A stretch of 64,000 nt of DNA from Alkalihalobacillus sp. YIM B00296 (GTDB lineage: Bacteria > Bacillota > Bacilli > Bacillales > Fictibacillaceae). Where the stretch lies: the NCBI RefSeq assembly GCF_020179385.1, contig NZ_JAIBLJ010000002.1, positions 277,944 through 341,943 on the forward strand, read 5' to 3'. Numbering within the stretch: the stretch's first letter is position 1; every line of letters begins with the position of its first letter. The notes below the pieces were generated by a model, which did not search any database, was not told the origin of the DNA, and worked only from the letters and a program-made list of their open reading frames with translations. Below are positions 1 to 8,271 of the stretch, one piece after another. The position numbers were made by a program, and so were the translations under genes.

Positions 1-137
1 CAAACTTTCCGCGTGGGCCAACACATTGATTTACATCTTATGTGTGAGCCCACGCAGAACCGAACTTTGTTTGGTTCGAGCCTCCTCGTCAGTCTTCTAG
101 TGACCTACGTGCCTAAACGGGTCGCTTCCGCTTTACT
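1..137 (+). repeat. Dispersed intergenic repeat, family A, copy 1 (cut by window edge)
   Basis: Copy 1 of a repeat of about 140-180 bases seen again at 17206-17382 and 35946-36095. All copies share ACACATTGATTTA, a CACGCAGAACCGAACTTTG block, a small hairpin CGAAC/GTTCG, CCTCCTCGTC, CCAGTGACC or a variant, and a CGCTT-CGCTTTT-like end. It has no coding potential. The left end lies outside the window. Similar modular intergenic elements are, from memory, common in Bacillaceae; their function is not known to me. Confidence 0.75.
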
Positions 138-182
138 TGGCCCGTGGAAAGGAAGTGAAATCCGCAAAAATCAATTTATCTG

Positions 183-262
183 AATGGTTATCTCTACAAT
201 TTGAGGGTGAAACTCTACAACTTTAGAATTATCCCGACAACTCCAAACTTATCTACAAAACA
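183..262 (+). repeat. About 20-nt periodic repeats, core TTATCCCGACAACT
   Basis: Four to five imperfect units at about 20-base spacing: TTATCTCTACAATTT, AACTCTACAACTTTA, TTATCCCGACAACTCC and TTATCTACAAAAC. The same core recurs at 47563-47672. The block lies beyond the murC terminator and is noncoding. Confidence 0.6.
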
Positions 263-308
263 AAAAAGCGACCTTAAAAGACTGGATTTCTCATCTCTTA
301 GGTCGCTT
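261..308 (-). terminator. Intrinsic terminator of murC
   Basis: Arms at 266-274 and 300-308 (AAGCGACCT/AGGTCGCTT) pair perfectly across a 25-base loop. On the minus strand the hairpin is followed by a T-rich run, just after the murC stop codon. Confidence 0.75.
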
Positions 309-311
309 CCT

Positions 312-1613
312 TTACGAAGCTAATTGACTTTCATACGCTCTTTGATATTTTTGTATGTCACCTGCACCCATGAAAAGGAGTACACTATTTGTATGCTTTG
401 ATAGGAGATCGATTGTATCCTCCCCTATGATATACGAATTCGGTATACGTTCTTGTAGATTTTCAATCTTCAAATCCCCTGAGTTTTCCCGTGCAGAACC
501 GAATATATCACATAGATAAACTGCATCTGCCTGGTTCAAGCTATCCGCAAATTCAGCCAAAAACGTCTGTGTCCTTGTATACGTGTGTGGCTGGAAGATT
601 GCAACTACTTCTTTGTCAGGATATTTCTGTTGTGCAGATTCGATTGTAGCTTTGATTTCTGTTGGATGATGTGCATAATCATCAATCAGAATCTGTTGAC
701 CGATTTTCTTTTCTGTAAACCGTCTCTTCACACCTTTAAAAGTAGCGAGCTGCTTTTTCAAAATGTTGACATCCACTTGTTCATAGTGGCAGAGGGCGAT
801 CACAGACAGGGCATTAAGTACATGATGTGTCCCAAATCCTGGAATCGAAAAAGTTTCATGATATGAATTCCTCACAAACACATCAAATGTTGTTCCTTTC
901 TCGTTTACCTGGATATTCCCTGCTTGGAAATCGTTGTTATCATTCAAGCCATAGAACATGACAGGGACTTTAGCTTGCACTTGTTGTAAGTATGGATCAT
1001 CCCCGCAAGCTATGATTCCTTTCTGAACCTGCAGTGCCATCGATTGGAATGCATCGAATACATCATTCACATCTTTAAAATAGTCAGGATGATCAAAATC
1101 TATATTGGTCATGATCGCATAAGATGGCTCATATGACAGAAAGTGTCGTCGATATTCACACGCTTCGAAAACGAAGTACTCGCTGTCTTCTTTACCCTTT
1201 CCAGATCCATCCCCGATCAAATAGGACGTAGGTTTGGCTGCCCCTAAAACATGTGCCAACAACCCGGTCGTAGAAGTTTTACCATGTGAACCGGTGACCG
1301 CCACACTGATGAATTTCTTGATGAACTTACCTAGAAAGTGGTGATAACGGTAAACAGGCACTCCTAATTCGGTTGCTTTAACTACCTCTTCGTGGTCATT
1401 TGGAAATGCATTCCCTGCAATAACTACTTGGTCGGATTTTACGTTTTCCGCACCAAATGGTAAAACCGGGATATTTCGTTCTTCTAATGCTTGTTGGGTA
1501 AAGATGTATTGTTCAATGTCAGATCCTTGGATGTCATACTTCATGTCATGAAGAATCTGTGCCAATGGACTCATACCAGTTCCTTTAATCCCAACAAAAT
1601 GATAAGTTGTCAT
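312..1613 (-). CDS. murC: UDP-N-acetylmuramate--L-alanine ligase
   Basis: Cytoplasmic Mur ligase that adds L-alanine to UDP-MurNAc using ATP, the first amino-acid step of peptidoglycan precursor synthesis. The 433-residue product begins with a nucleotide-binding GIKGTGM loop (about residues 8-14), then the ATP loop TGSHGKTST (about 107-115), a central Mur domain and a C-terminal domain with [10 protein letters not shown] and FQPHTYTRT. Length is normal for the family. The ATG at 1613 is chosen because GGAGG lies 8 bases upstream; the longer TTG reading would start inside that ribosome binding site. The gene stands alone with its own terminator, downstream of the nicotinate phosphoribosyltransferase gene. 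In B. subtilis it also lies beside sftA. Confidence 0.95.
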   Translation of the reverse strand: MTTYHFVGIKGTGMSPLAQILHDMKYDIQGSDIEQYIFTQQALEERNIPVLPFGAENVKSDQVVIAGNAFPNDHEEVVKATELGVPVYRYHHFLGKFIKKFISVAVTGSHGKTSTTGLLAHVLGAAKPTSYLIGDGSGKGKEDSEYFVFEACEYRRHFLSYEPSYAIMTNIDFDHPDYFKDVNDVFDAFQSMALQVQKGIIACGDDPYLQQVQAKVPVMFYGLNDNNDFQAGNIQVNEKGTTFDVFVRNSYHETFSIPGFGTHHVLNALSVIALCHYEQVDVNILKKQLATFKGVKRRFTEKKIGQQILIDDYAHHPTEIKATIESAQQKYPDKEVVAIFQPHTYTRTQTFLAEFADSLNQADAVYLCDIFGSARENSGDLKIENLQERIPNSYIIGEDTIDLLSKHTNSVLLFMGAGDIQKYQRAYESQLAS

Positions 1614-1771
1614 AAAACGAACCTCCAACTAATCTGGAATCGTTACTAATTTTCTATCGTTATTATATGCCTAAACCTGTTGAATGGGGCTAGTTCCTCC
1701 CTTAGGCATAAAACCCATTTTAACATTATATCAAAAACATAGTCTTTAGACCAATATATCACCATATTAGC

Positions 1772-2875
1772 CTATTCTACTTTTTCAAGTTTTGGATTCG
1801 GACGGTGCTTACGTCCTTTCTTTGCTTCTCTTTTTCCGTTTAATAAAACATTGTCCCCAGTAAAACCGATGTGGATTTTCAATAAAGCACTTCCGACACC
1901 GTAAATGTCCACCGGTACTTTTCGATTTTCGAATTCTCGTATACGGTCCTCCGTGAATCCACCGCTTACAACGATTTTGACATGCTGGTATCCTTCTTTA
2001 TCCAAGGCTTTTCTTAGTGAGAAAATCAATTCAGGATTGACACCTCTTGGGTCGAATGTACCGAGCTCATCTTGATGTCTCCAGAAATATTGATCTACTA
2101 ATGTCCGGGAAGTATCGATACGTACCCCCTTCAACAGGCTTCCAAATTCCCTTGCCACTTTCAAAGAATCCGTTATGACATCATTATTATAATCGACCAG
2201 TGTAATCAAGTCGTCCTCTGGAAACTGTTCGTGATAAGCATGCGAAGCAGCTACAACATCTCCTTCGAACAACTGGATGAGCGCATGCGGCATTGTACCC
2301 ATTCCACGTTTCCCCCACCATTCATTCATGGCATGAGTCGCTTGCGCTGTTGAACCTCCGATGTAAGCAGCATAACCATCACCAGCTTGCTGTGTAAAGT
2401 GATCATCTCTATCACCCATGAAAATGACCGGCTTTTGGATCCCTGATGTACTACTCGCTTTAACCACGTTATACACATTCGTTGAAACGGAAGTTCTTCT
2501 GGCAAGCATTCCGTCAATAAGGCCTTCCAGGTATCCGAAATTTTGGTAAGGGCCTTCTATTGTCAAGACCGTTTCATACGGTTCGATTTTATCGCCATCT
2601 TTAAGTGAGTAGATTTCTAATTCTTCCGGATTTTTTGCAAAGGTCTTGATCAATGCAATTGCTTCATCTGTTCCACAAAGTACCGCATGTTCCTTCTGGA
2701 AGAACTGCATCTTCACGATATTGTCCGGCCGCTGTGCTTCTGCGATTTCGCATGTTTTCAAGAAGTATACAGCTGAAAACCAGCCCTCTGCGACACGTTC
2801 ATCGAACTTGAAGGTGTTGTTCGTCAGTCTTTTGATTTTTCCTTGCATTTTCATTTCGATTTCTTTCATATCCAT
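1772..2875 (-). CDS. pncB: Nicotinate phosphoribosyltransferase
   Basis: Joins nicotinate to PRPP to give nicotinate mononucleotide, the salvage entry to NAD. The 367-residue protein is of the shorter NAPRTase type. It shows the GDRDDHFTQQAGDGYAAYIG segment and GGSTAQATHAMNEW (about residues 150-190), a conserved RIDTSR motif, and VVSGGFTEDRI followed by the phosphate-binding end VDIYGVGSALL. AGGTG lies 7 bases before the ATG at 2875. It sits between sftA and murC, an insertion relative to the B. subtilis order as I remember it. The product assignment is firm; the symbol is by function, since B. subtilis uses a longer homologue (YueK). Confidence 0.88.
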   Translation of the reverse strand: MDMKEIEMKMQGKIKRLTNNTFKFDERVAEGWFSAVYFLKTCEIAEAQRPDNIVKMQFFQKEHAVLCGTDEAIALIKTFAKNPEELEIYSLKDGDKIEPYETVLTIEGPYQNFGYLEGLIDGMLARRTSVSTNVYNVVKASSTSGIQKPVIFMGDRDDHFTQQAGDGYAAYIGGSTAQATHAMNEWWGKRGMGTMPHALIQLFEGDVVAASHAYHEQFPEDDLITLVDYNNDVITDSLKVAREFGSLLKGVRIDTSRTLVDQYFWRHQDELGTFDPRGVNPELIFSLRKALDKEGYQHVKIVVSGGFTEDRIREFENRKVPVDIYGVGSALLKIHIGFTGDNVLLNGKREAKKGRKHRPNPKLEKVE

Positions 2876-2942
2876 ACGATTGCACCTATTCCTTTATGTA
2901 CTTCCTTACCTATAAGATAACCATTAGTTTATCATATAAATC

Positions 2943-3011
2943 GACTACCGATAATTCAAGACTATCATGAATCCAAAAAAAGATTGCTGATCATCGTGTT
3001 ACCGGTAGTCT
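2943..3011 (-). terminator. Long-stem hairpin after sftA
   Basis: GACTACCG-like arms at 2943-2951 and 3003-3011 pair across an interior that itself holds a run of seven T on the minus strand. It lies 15 bases after the sftA stop and before the next gene, so it is probably a terminator, but the U-tract is internal rather than terminal. Confidence 0.4.
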
Positions 3012-3026
3012 AGTTGGTTCAGAATA

Positions 3027-5513
3027 TCACTCACTGACTTGATCATAAAATTCTTGCTTCGATACCAGTACATTACGGGGTTTACTTCCCATCGCTTCCG
3101 AAACGATGCCGCGCGCTTCCATCATATCCACTAACCTGGCTGCTCGATTATAACCGATACGAAACCTTCTCTGTAAGGCGGAAGAAGAAGCAGCACCTTG
3201 CTCAAACACAAATTCGCACGCCTCATCAAACAACTCATCATTTTGTTCAAAAGCCATTGTATTTTGTACCAGTTCTTCTTTTTCAAATAAATAATCCGGC
3301 TCCCGTTGTCCTTTGACATGTCCGGTAATCCGCTCGATTTCCTCATCAGATACAAAATTCCCCTGGACTCGGACAGGTTTGGATACCCCATTGCCAAGAA
3401 AGAGCATATCTCCTTTTCCAAGAAGCTTATCCGCACCATTTGTATCGATGATCGTTCTGGAGTCCACGGATGAAGATACAGAGAAGGCGATCCGTGTAGG
3501 AATGTTCGCTTTGATCAATCCGGTTATGACATCAACGGAAGGCCGCTGAGTTGCTAATAGTAGATGGATGCCACAAGCCCGGGCTTTTTGTGCGATCCTG
3601 CAAATCGAATCCTCTACTTCCTGTGGAGATACCATCATCAGGTCTGCCAACTCGTCAATAATGACAACCACATATGGGAGTTTTTGATCAGGCTCCCCTT
3701 TTTCTTTTACGAGTTTGTTGAAACGTTCCATATCTCTCACACCGGTCTTCGCAAACAATTCATATCGACGTTCCATTTCATCCACAGCCCACTTCAGACC
3801 TAGCGTCGCTTCCTTCGCATCCGTTATGACCGGTGTTACCAGGTGAGGCAGATGATTGTAAGGTGCAAGCTCTACCATTTTTGGATCGATCAGCATCAAT
3901 CTTACATCGTCGGGATGCGCCTTGTATAAAATACTGATCAGCAGCGAATTGATACATACACTTTTCCCAGAGCCAGTAGCACCAGCAATTAACCCATGCG
4001 GCATCTTCTGGAGGTCCGTCACGACCGGATTCCCTGATATATCAAGTCCCAATGCTACAGAAAGCGGGGATGAGCTTTTAGCGAAATTCGGATGAGTAAT
4101 GATTTCACGGAGGGTCACCGATTTGCTGACTTTATTCGGCACCTCGATCCCAATTGCATTCCTGCCAGGAATCGGTGCCTCCATCCGTATATCCTTCGCT
4201 GCGAGGCTTAATTTGATATCATCAGAAAGATTCGTAATCTTATTCACTTTTACGCCCGGTGCAGGCTGAACTTCAATCCTTGTTACAGAAGGTCCTTTTG
4301 TTGCTCCAATGACAGTCGCTTTCACATTGAAGTCATGTAAAGTGGACTGCAATAATTCAATCTGATCATCTAACCATGCATCATCATTATTGATCTCCTG
4401 GATTTCCCGATCCAATAAACTCTCAGATGGAAATATATATCCACTATTTATGGCTTGGGCAGATTTTGACGAAACAGAGCCAGAATCCTTTTTATCTGGA
4501 GTGCTCATTGATTGTCTATCCCGTTGCAGCATCATCACATTGAATGGAATTGGGCTCTTCTTTTTTTCAAGTATCTCCGATCGATCGGCCCGGACATTTT
4601 GATCTTGAGATGCTTTTTCAATGTTTTCCGGTTTGAGTGGTTCAGACGTTTCTTGAATACTACTCGTTTTATTGTAATATGTATGGGTAGATCCTTTCCC
4701 GGTTGTTCCTTCTTCTAGTTCTACATGTGTTTCTTCATCCCTTTCTTGATCCATATCTGTCCGAGTTGGTTCTATTCCTTCTTCTGGTTCATGATTAGGA
4801 GATTCTTCTGTGTTTTTTGGCTTCAATATTGAATCTTCTGCCTGTTCATTGTCCGTTTTTGATTCTTCCTTGAAATCCCAACCGAGAATTGGTGATTCTG
4901 GTTTTTCTGATTCAATAGGATCCGTTTCATTTGAGAATTGATCTTGTCTCATTCCAGAAACCGCTTGAAATGCTTCGTATCCTGGTTCATGCGATGGTTC
5001 TGTTTCTGGTTTTTTACTAGAAATGATGCTAGCACTTTCAGGGCCGATTTCCGGTGGGAACACTTCAGGGCGACTCCTAAATCCATAGATTGGAGAAGGG
5101 ATTTCCGTAGGTTTGAAATTTTCTCCAGTAAATTTCGGCCTCTCTCCTTCTTGATTGACCCGGCTCTCCCTCCGACTATGGCTAAGCTGCCTTTTATCCG
5201 TGTGTTTTTGGTCGGGCTCATTTTCATGCAATTGCGTCTTGGCTCTTTTGTTTCTGTCCGGCGTCTCATAGGAATCGTTCCTATCTTTCTGGTCAGGTAT
5301 GACAGGAAAACGGAAATTCCCATCTTTGGGATATTGGTGTTTCATTTTAGGTTCATACGAGCCCTTAGTTGTTGTGATTCGGCCGACCGACTTCCCTTTT
5401 CTTTCATATCCAGGAGTTGTCCTGGAAGCTCTTTTGTTGTTCGGTTTCTCACCCTCTATTTCTTCTTCCTCATCGAATATTAAATCCATCATTTTTTTCA
5501 ACCATTTAGACAT
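3027..5513 (-). CDS. sftA: Soluble FtsK/SpoIIIE-type DNA translocase SftA
   Basis: ATP-driven DNA translocase that moves chromosome ends away from the closing division septum; it acts at the septum but is soluble. The 828-residue protein starts with about 365 residues of low-complexity, charged, probably disordered sequence with no membrane segment. The FtsK motor follows: Walker A GATGSGKS near residue 511-518, Walker B VVIIDELADLMM near 615-627, and a C-terminal winged-helix gamma domain (about 765-828) with RRFRIGYNRAARLVDMME. Lack of transmembrane helices separates it from SpoIIIE. The second ATG (5513) is chosen because AGGTG lies 10 bases before it; the first ATG (5522) is only a base or two from that site. 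Confidence 0.92.
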   Translation of the reverse strand: MSKWLKKMMDLIFDEEEEIEGEKPNNKRASRTTPGYERKGKSVGRITTTKGSYEPKMKHQYPKDGNFRFPVIPDQKDRNDSYETPDRNKRAKTQLHENEPDQKHTDKRQLSHSRRESRVNQEGERPKFTGENFKPTEIPSPIYGFRSRPEVFPPEIGPESASIISSKKPETEPSHEPGYEAFQAVSGMRQDQFSNETDPIESEKPESPILGWDFKEESKTDNEQAEDSILKPKNTEESPNHEPEEGIEPTRTDMDQERDEETHVELEEGTTGKGSTHTYYNKTSSIQETSEPLKPENIEKASQDQNVRADRSEILEKKKSPIPFNVMMLQRDRQSMSTPDKKDSGSVSSKSAQAINSGYIFPSESLLDREIQEINNDDAWLDDQIELLQSTLHDFNVKATVIGATKGPSVTRIEVQPAPGVKVNKITNLSDDIKLSLAAKDIRMEAPIPGRNAIGIEVPNKVSKSVTLREIITHPNFAKSSSPLSVALGLDISGNPVVTDLQKMPHGLIAGATGSGKSVCINSLLISILYKAHPDDVRLMLIDPKMVELAPYNHLPHLVTPVITDAKEATLGLKWAVDEMERRYELFAKTGVRDMERFNKLVKEKGEPDQKLPYVVVIIDELADLMMVSPQEVEDSICRIAQKARACGIHLLLATQRPSVDVITGLIKANIPTRIAFSVSSSVDSRTIIDTNGADKLLGKGDMLFLGNGVSKPVRVQGNFVSDEEIERITGHVKGQREPDYLFEKEELVQNTMAFEQNDELFDEACEFVFEQGAASSSALQRRFRIGYNRAARLVDMMEARGIVSEAMGSKPRNVLVSKQEFYDQVSE

Positions 5514-5639
5514 TTTATCCATTCACCTTTTTAAAAAATTTCTTTTGTGTTCCTGGTACTATGAGATTATACCCTCACTATTGAAAGGGGAATCGACAAG
5601 AGTAAAGCATATTCCTAATTCCTCTACATTAGAAAAGGA

Positions 5640-5672
5640 AGAAAACAACCAGGGAGGAATTCTGGTTGCTTT
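5640..5672 (-). terminator. Intrinsic terminator of ytpR
   Basis: On the minus strand AGCAACCAG and CTGGTTG(T) form a stem with an 8-9 base loop followed by TTTTCTT, ten bases after the ytpR stop. Confidence 0.7.
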
Positions 5673-5681
5673 CTACTTTAA

Positions 5682-6299
5682 TTAAGAGTTTCTGCTGAAG
5701 AAATCTTCGCCAACTCGATAATCCTCGCTTAATACGAGTATCCCTTTTTCTCGGGGTGCGTCTGGAAGATCCAATTCTTTCGCGGAACAAATCATACCAG
5801 AGGATTGTACACCGCGAAGTTCAGCTTCTTTAATCAGCATACCACTTGGCATCACTGCGCCGACACGTGCTACAACCACCTTCTGATCCTTATCGACGTT
5901 TGGTGCTCCGCAAACGATCTGTAAGAATTCATCACCGATGTCCACTTTACAAATGCTCAGTTTATCTGCATCAGGATGTTTTTCTTTTGAATCAACGTGT
6001 CCGACAATGAAATCAGGGCGCGTATCATTTTCAATCGCTTCCTCTAAACCATTCTTTTGTAAAAACTGGTTTATTTCCTTGACTAGTGTTTCTGCGACTT
6101 CGAGTTTCCCATTTCCAGAAAGGTCAAAGTGGTGGGAGGCATTAAAAATATTATAGCCTAGTGTACGGCCGTCTTTTTTATCAAATAATCTTACGACTTC
6201 CCCTTTTTTATGAAAGTCACGTTCAGTAACTGTTCCTGCATCTACAGAAACGAGCAATACATCCCCTACTCCATTTTGATTATAATATATATTCACCAT
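5682..6299 (-). CDS. ytpR: tRNA-binding-domain protein YtpR
   Basis: 205-residue protein with an N-terminal DUF4479-like region (about 1-85) and a C-terminal EMAP-II/PheT-B2-type OB-fold tRNA-binding domain (about 90-200). The domain shows [35 protein letters not shown] and [13 protein letters not shown], the hallmarks of free-standing tRNA-binding proteins related to the PheT N-terminus. Cellular role is not established to my knowledge. It follows ytpQ by 25 bases in the same direction, so the two are probably cotranscribed, as in B. subtilis. AAAGGGG lies 9 bases before the ATG. A terminator follows. Confidence 0.88.
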   Translation of the reverse strand: MVNIYYNQNGVGDVLLVSVDAGTVTERDFHKKGEVVRLFDKKDGRTLGYNIFNASHHFDLSGNGKLEVAETLVKEINQFLQKNGLEEAIENDTRPDFIVGHVDSKEKHPDADKLSICKVDIGDEFLQIVCGAPNVDKDQKVVVARVGAVMPSGMLIKEAELRGVQSSGMICSAKELDLPDAPREKGILVLSEDYRVGEDFFSRNS

Positions 6300-6324
6300 T
6301 TGGGCTTTCCCCTTTCGTCATCAA

Positions 6325-7125
6325 CTATTCAGGTTTTTCCGGCTTTGTTTTTGCAAGTATGAATATTGGTTCGAATTCTCCATTTTCATAGAGGAAAGGC
6401 AATGCAGTAACAGGGACTCTTCCATTCGAAAAGAAATGCATGGCCATTTGACCAAGAATATCGTATCCCTGTTCATTTTTGATATCGGCAAAAATCAGCA
6501 CATCCTGATGCGGAACAGCAACAGCAAGCGTTCCATCTGCTTTTTTCCCCATACTGTCAAGGAGTTGTTGATTCAAGATACGGCTTGCGTCATACCCATC
6601 ATTGTGGTTGATAAAGTAGAATGTATTTCCTGCTACTTGATCTTCCTTCATTGAACAATCAAGCGACCGTAGGTTGAACCTTCCGATTTCTTTCAGCTGT
6701 TGCAAATTCCATCCTTCATCTTCAAGCATTTTTTCCGTCAAAAGGCGATAAGAATTCCCCAGGTCTTGGGCATAAAAGATACGGGTCTCAGCTGTGTGTT
6801 CTTCAAATACCAGCGGCTCTCCATTATGTTCAGTAGGAAAAGAGGTCGATCTAATCACTGGAAATATCGCTTTCTGATTCCCATCTAACGATTGGTTCTG
6901 ATTCATGACGGTAAACAGTTCTTCAACATGATAGATGATCTCATCAATCGCATCATCTTTACGCTCTTCATATTTTGCAGTCAATCCTGGAAGTGACAGT
7001 GTAATCCCTTTACCTGTTTCCTTTTCTTCAATCCTTAATGTTTTTTCTTTCGAATTGAAAGTGAAGGAACGGTCATTAGTCCCTAGTTTGCTTTCTAGTA
7101 TGCGTTTCAATTCAATTGGTTCCAT
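6325..7125 (-). CDS. ytpQ: DUF1444 protein YtpQ
   Basis: 266-residue cytoplasmic protein matching the DUF1444 family in length and in the sequence around GDGTLAVAVPHQDVLIFADI and the C-terminal FEPIFILA. No catalytic motif, signal peptide or membrane segment is visible. GGAGGATGACAG precedes the ATG. It is the promoter-proximal gene of a ytpQ-ytpR pair. Function unknown; the pairing with a tRNA-binding protein is conserved in Bacillus but does not by itself give a role. Confidence 0.85.
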   Translation of the reverse strand: MEPIELKRILESKLGTNDRSFTFNSKEKTLRIEEKETGKGITLSLPGLTAKYEERKDDAIDEIIYHVEELFTVMNQNQSLDGNQKAIFPVIRSTSFPTEHNGEPLVFEEHTAETRIFYAQDLGNSYRLLTEKMLEDEGWNLQQLKEIGRFNLRSLDCSMKEDQVAGNTFYFINHNDGYDASRILNQQLLDSMGKKADGTLAVAVPHQDVLIFADIKNEQGYDILGQMAMHFFSNGRVPVTALPFLYENGEFEPIFILAKTKPEKPE

Positions 7126-7195
7126 CTGTCATCCTCCTTCTAGGGTGAATCCTGCTCTTTTTAATACTGTATTATTAGTTAATTTCCCGAACTTT

Positions 7196-7310
7196 GACTT
7201 TCACCACAGGACGTGGTCGATTTAGTCGAAAATCCTTAAATTATAGGTCGCTGCGTGGTCTCCCCTGACTCGCTTTTCCCGCAGGAGTGTCGGGAATTTC
7301 GCTTAAGAAA
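7196..7310 (+). repeat. Dispersed intergenic repeat, family B, copy 1
   Basis: About 115 bases matching 63824-63940: CACCACAGGACGTGGT, then TCGAA-ATCCTTAAA-TATAGGTC, GACTCGCTTTTCCCGCAGGAGTGTC and GAATTTCG. The first part is a decayed palindrome that is perfect in copy 2. The GCAGGAGTGTC block is the reverse complement of a block in the element at 17085-17175, so these elements share modules. Confidence 0.7.
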
Positions 7311-7360
7311 GTTTCTAATAAACCAAAACTATAACATGCCTTTTTTGATAAACAGAAGAA

Positions 7361-7403
7361 GGGTTGACCAAAAGCAAAGTGTCAGGCACTTATGGATCAA
7401 CCC
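7361..7403. terminator. Nested hairpin downstream of queF
   Basis: Outer arms GGGTTGACC/GGATCAACCC enclose an inner hairpin AAGTG-TCAGG-CACTT. It lies about 30 bases after the queF stop. T-tracts are poor, so termination is only probable. The same inner motif (GTGTC-x-CAC) is seen in hairpins near 13204-13330 and 61921-61975. Confidence 0.5.
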
Positions 7404-7434
7404 CCTGGGTAACACTTAGGATCCGACCCCAGAG

Positions 7435-7857
7435 TTATTTGTTATCTTTTTTATATTCGGCTACAACTTCAGTTCCCAATCCACCACGTGCATTCCATAT
7501 TGCAGTGACTTTCATTTCTTTTGGATCGAGTAATTGTACAAGATCATCAAGGATACGATTTGTCGCATGCTCTTGATAGATTCCGACATTTCGGTAAGAA
7601 GTGAGGTAATACTTCAAGGATTTCATTTCTACGAGTTTCTCATTCGGTATATAGCTGATATGGAACTCAGCGAAATCCGGAAGTCCAGACCACGGACAAA
7701 CAGACGTGAATTCTGTCGTCGGGATCGTCACTAAAGTATCTTTCCCCGCATATTCATATGGAATGGTTTCCAGGATATCGACAAGGATGACATCCTCATT
7801 TTCTATATCGAAGCGAATACCAGCGTATTTACTGTGGTCAACATCTACTTTTGCCAC
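7435..7857 (-). CDS. queF: NADPH-dependent 7-cyano-7-deazaguanine reductase QueF
   Basis: Reduces preQ0 to preQ1, the last free-base step of queuosine synthesis, in the cytoplasm. The 140-residue reading shows the catalytic cysteine and aspartate region TSVCPWSGLPDF, the NADPH-contact YIPNEKLVEMKSLKYYL and the C-terminal NARGG of the short, unimodular QueF type. I choose the GTG at 7857 because AAAGGGTG lies 6 bases upstream and the longer ORF adds 20 residues not typical of the family. It is separated by about 7 kb from queC, queE and queD (15.1-17.0 kb), whereas B. subtilis has all four in one operon. I see no preQ1 riboswitch upstream. Confidence 0.93.
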   Translation of the reverse strand: MAKVDVDHSKYAGIRFDIENEDVILVDILETIPYEYAGKDTLVTIPTTEFTSVCPWSGLPDFAEFHISYIPNEKLVEMKSLKYYLTSYRNVGIYQEHATNRILDDLVQLLDPKEMKVTAIWNARGGLGTEVVAEYKKDNK

Positions 7858-7939
7858 AATATTCACCCTTTCTAAATGACAATTAAGACATGAATCTCTA
7901 ATAGTAAATTGTAACACCAGAAAGGGGAAAAGTCACTTT

Positions 7940-8260
7940 TTATCCGATGGATTGAAGGAAATCCTCAATTTGTTCTTTGGTTTTACGCTGCTTGTCCACA
8001 TAGCGTCCTACTTCTTTTCCATTTCGATAAGCAAGAAAACTCGGAATACCGAAAATATCGAGTTCCTGGCATAATTCAATATGTTCATCACGGTCTACAT
8101 AAAAATAATCAAACTCATCGTACTCTTCCTCTATCTCCCGCATGATCGGTTGGACGATCACACAATCGGGACACCAGACAGCAGAAAACATGATGATTGC
8201 ATGATCTGATTGTATGGCGGCATTCCAGTCATCATTTGTTGTGATTGTTTTCAATTCCAT
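7940..8260 (-). CDS. ytpP: Thioredoxin-like protein YtpP
   Basis: Small cytoplasmic thioredoxin-fold protein of about 106 residues with active site WCPDC, the cis-proline segment FGIPSFLAYRNGKEV and a C-terminal helix. The CPDC sequence differs from the CGPC of TrxA, so the redox partner may differ. Start: ATG at 8260 lies only 2 bases after GGAGG; the in-frame TTG at 8254 has 8-base spacing and may be the real start. Its nearest upstream gene is the PTS-like membrane gene ending 12 bases earlier, which suggests cotranscription. The role is not known. Confidence 0.85.
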   Translation of the reverse strand: MELKTITTNDDWNAAIQSDHAIIMFSAVWCPDCVIVQPIMREIEEEYDEFDYFYVDRDEHIELCQELDIFGIPSFLAYRNGKEVGRYVDKQRKTKEQIEDFLQSIG

Positions 8261-8271
8261 AACCTCCAATG

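Noticed and set aside
183-262. CRISPR-like array
   Set aside because: Units are about 20 bases in total with degenerate cores and no conserved 24-37 base repeats or spacers of even length; no cas genes in the window.
4938-5483. Long plus-strand ORF inside sftA
   Set aside because: Shadow of the low-complexity, charged sftA N-terminus; composition is a mirror of that coding strand.
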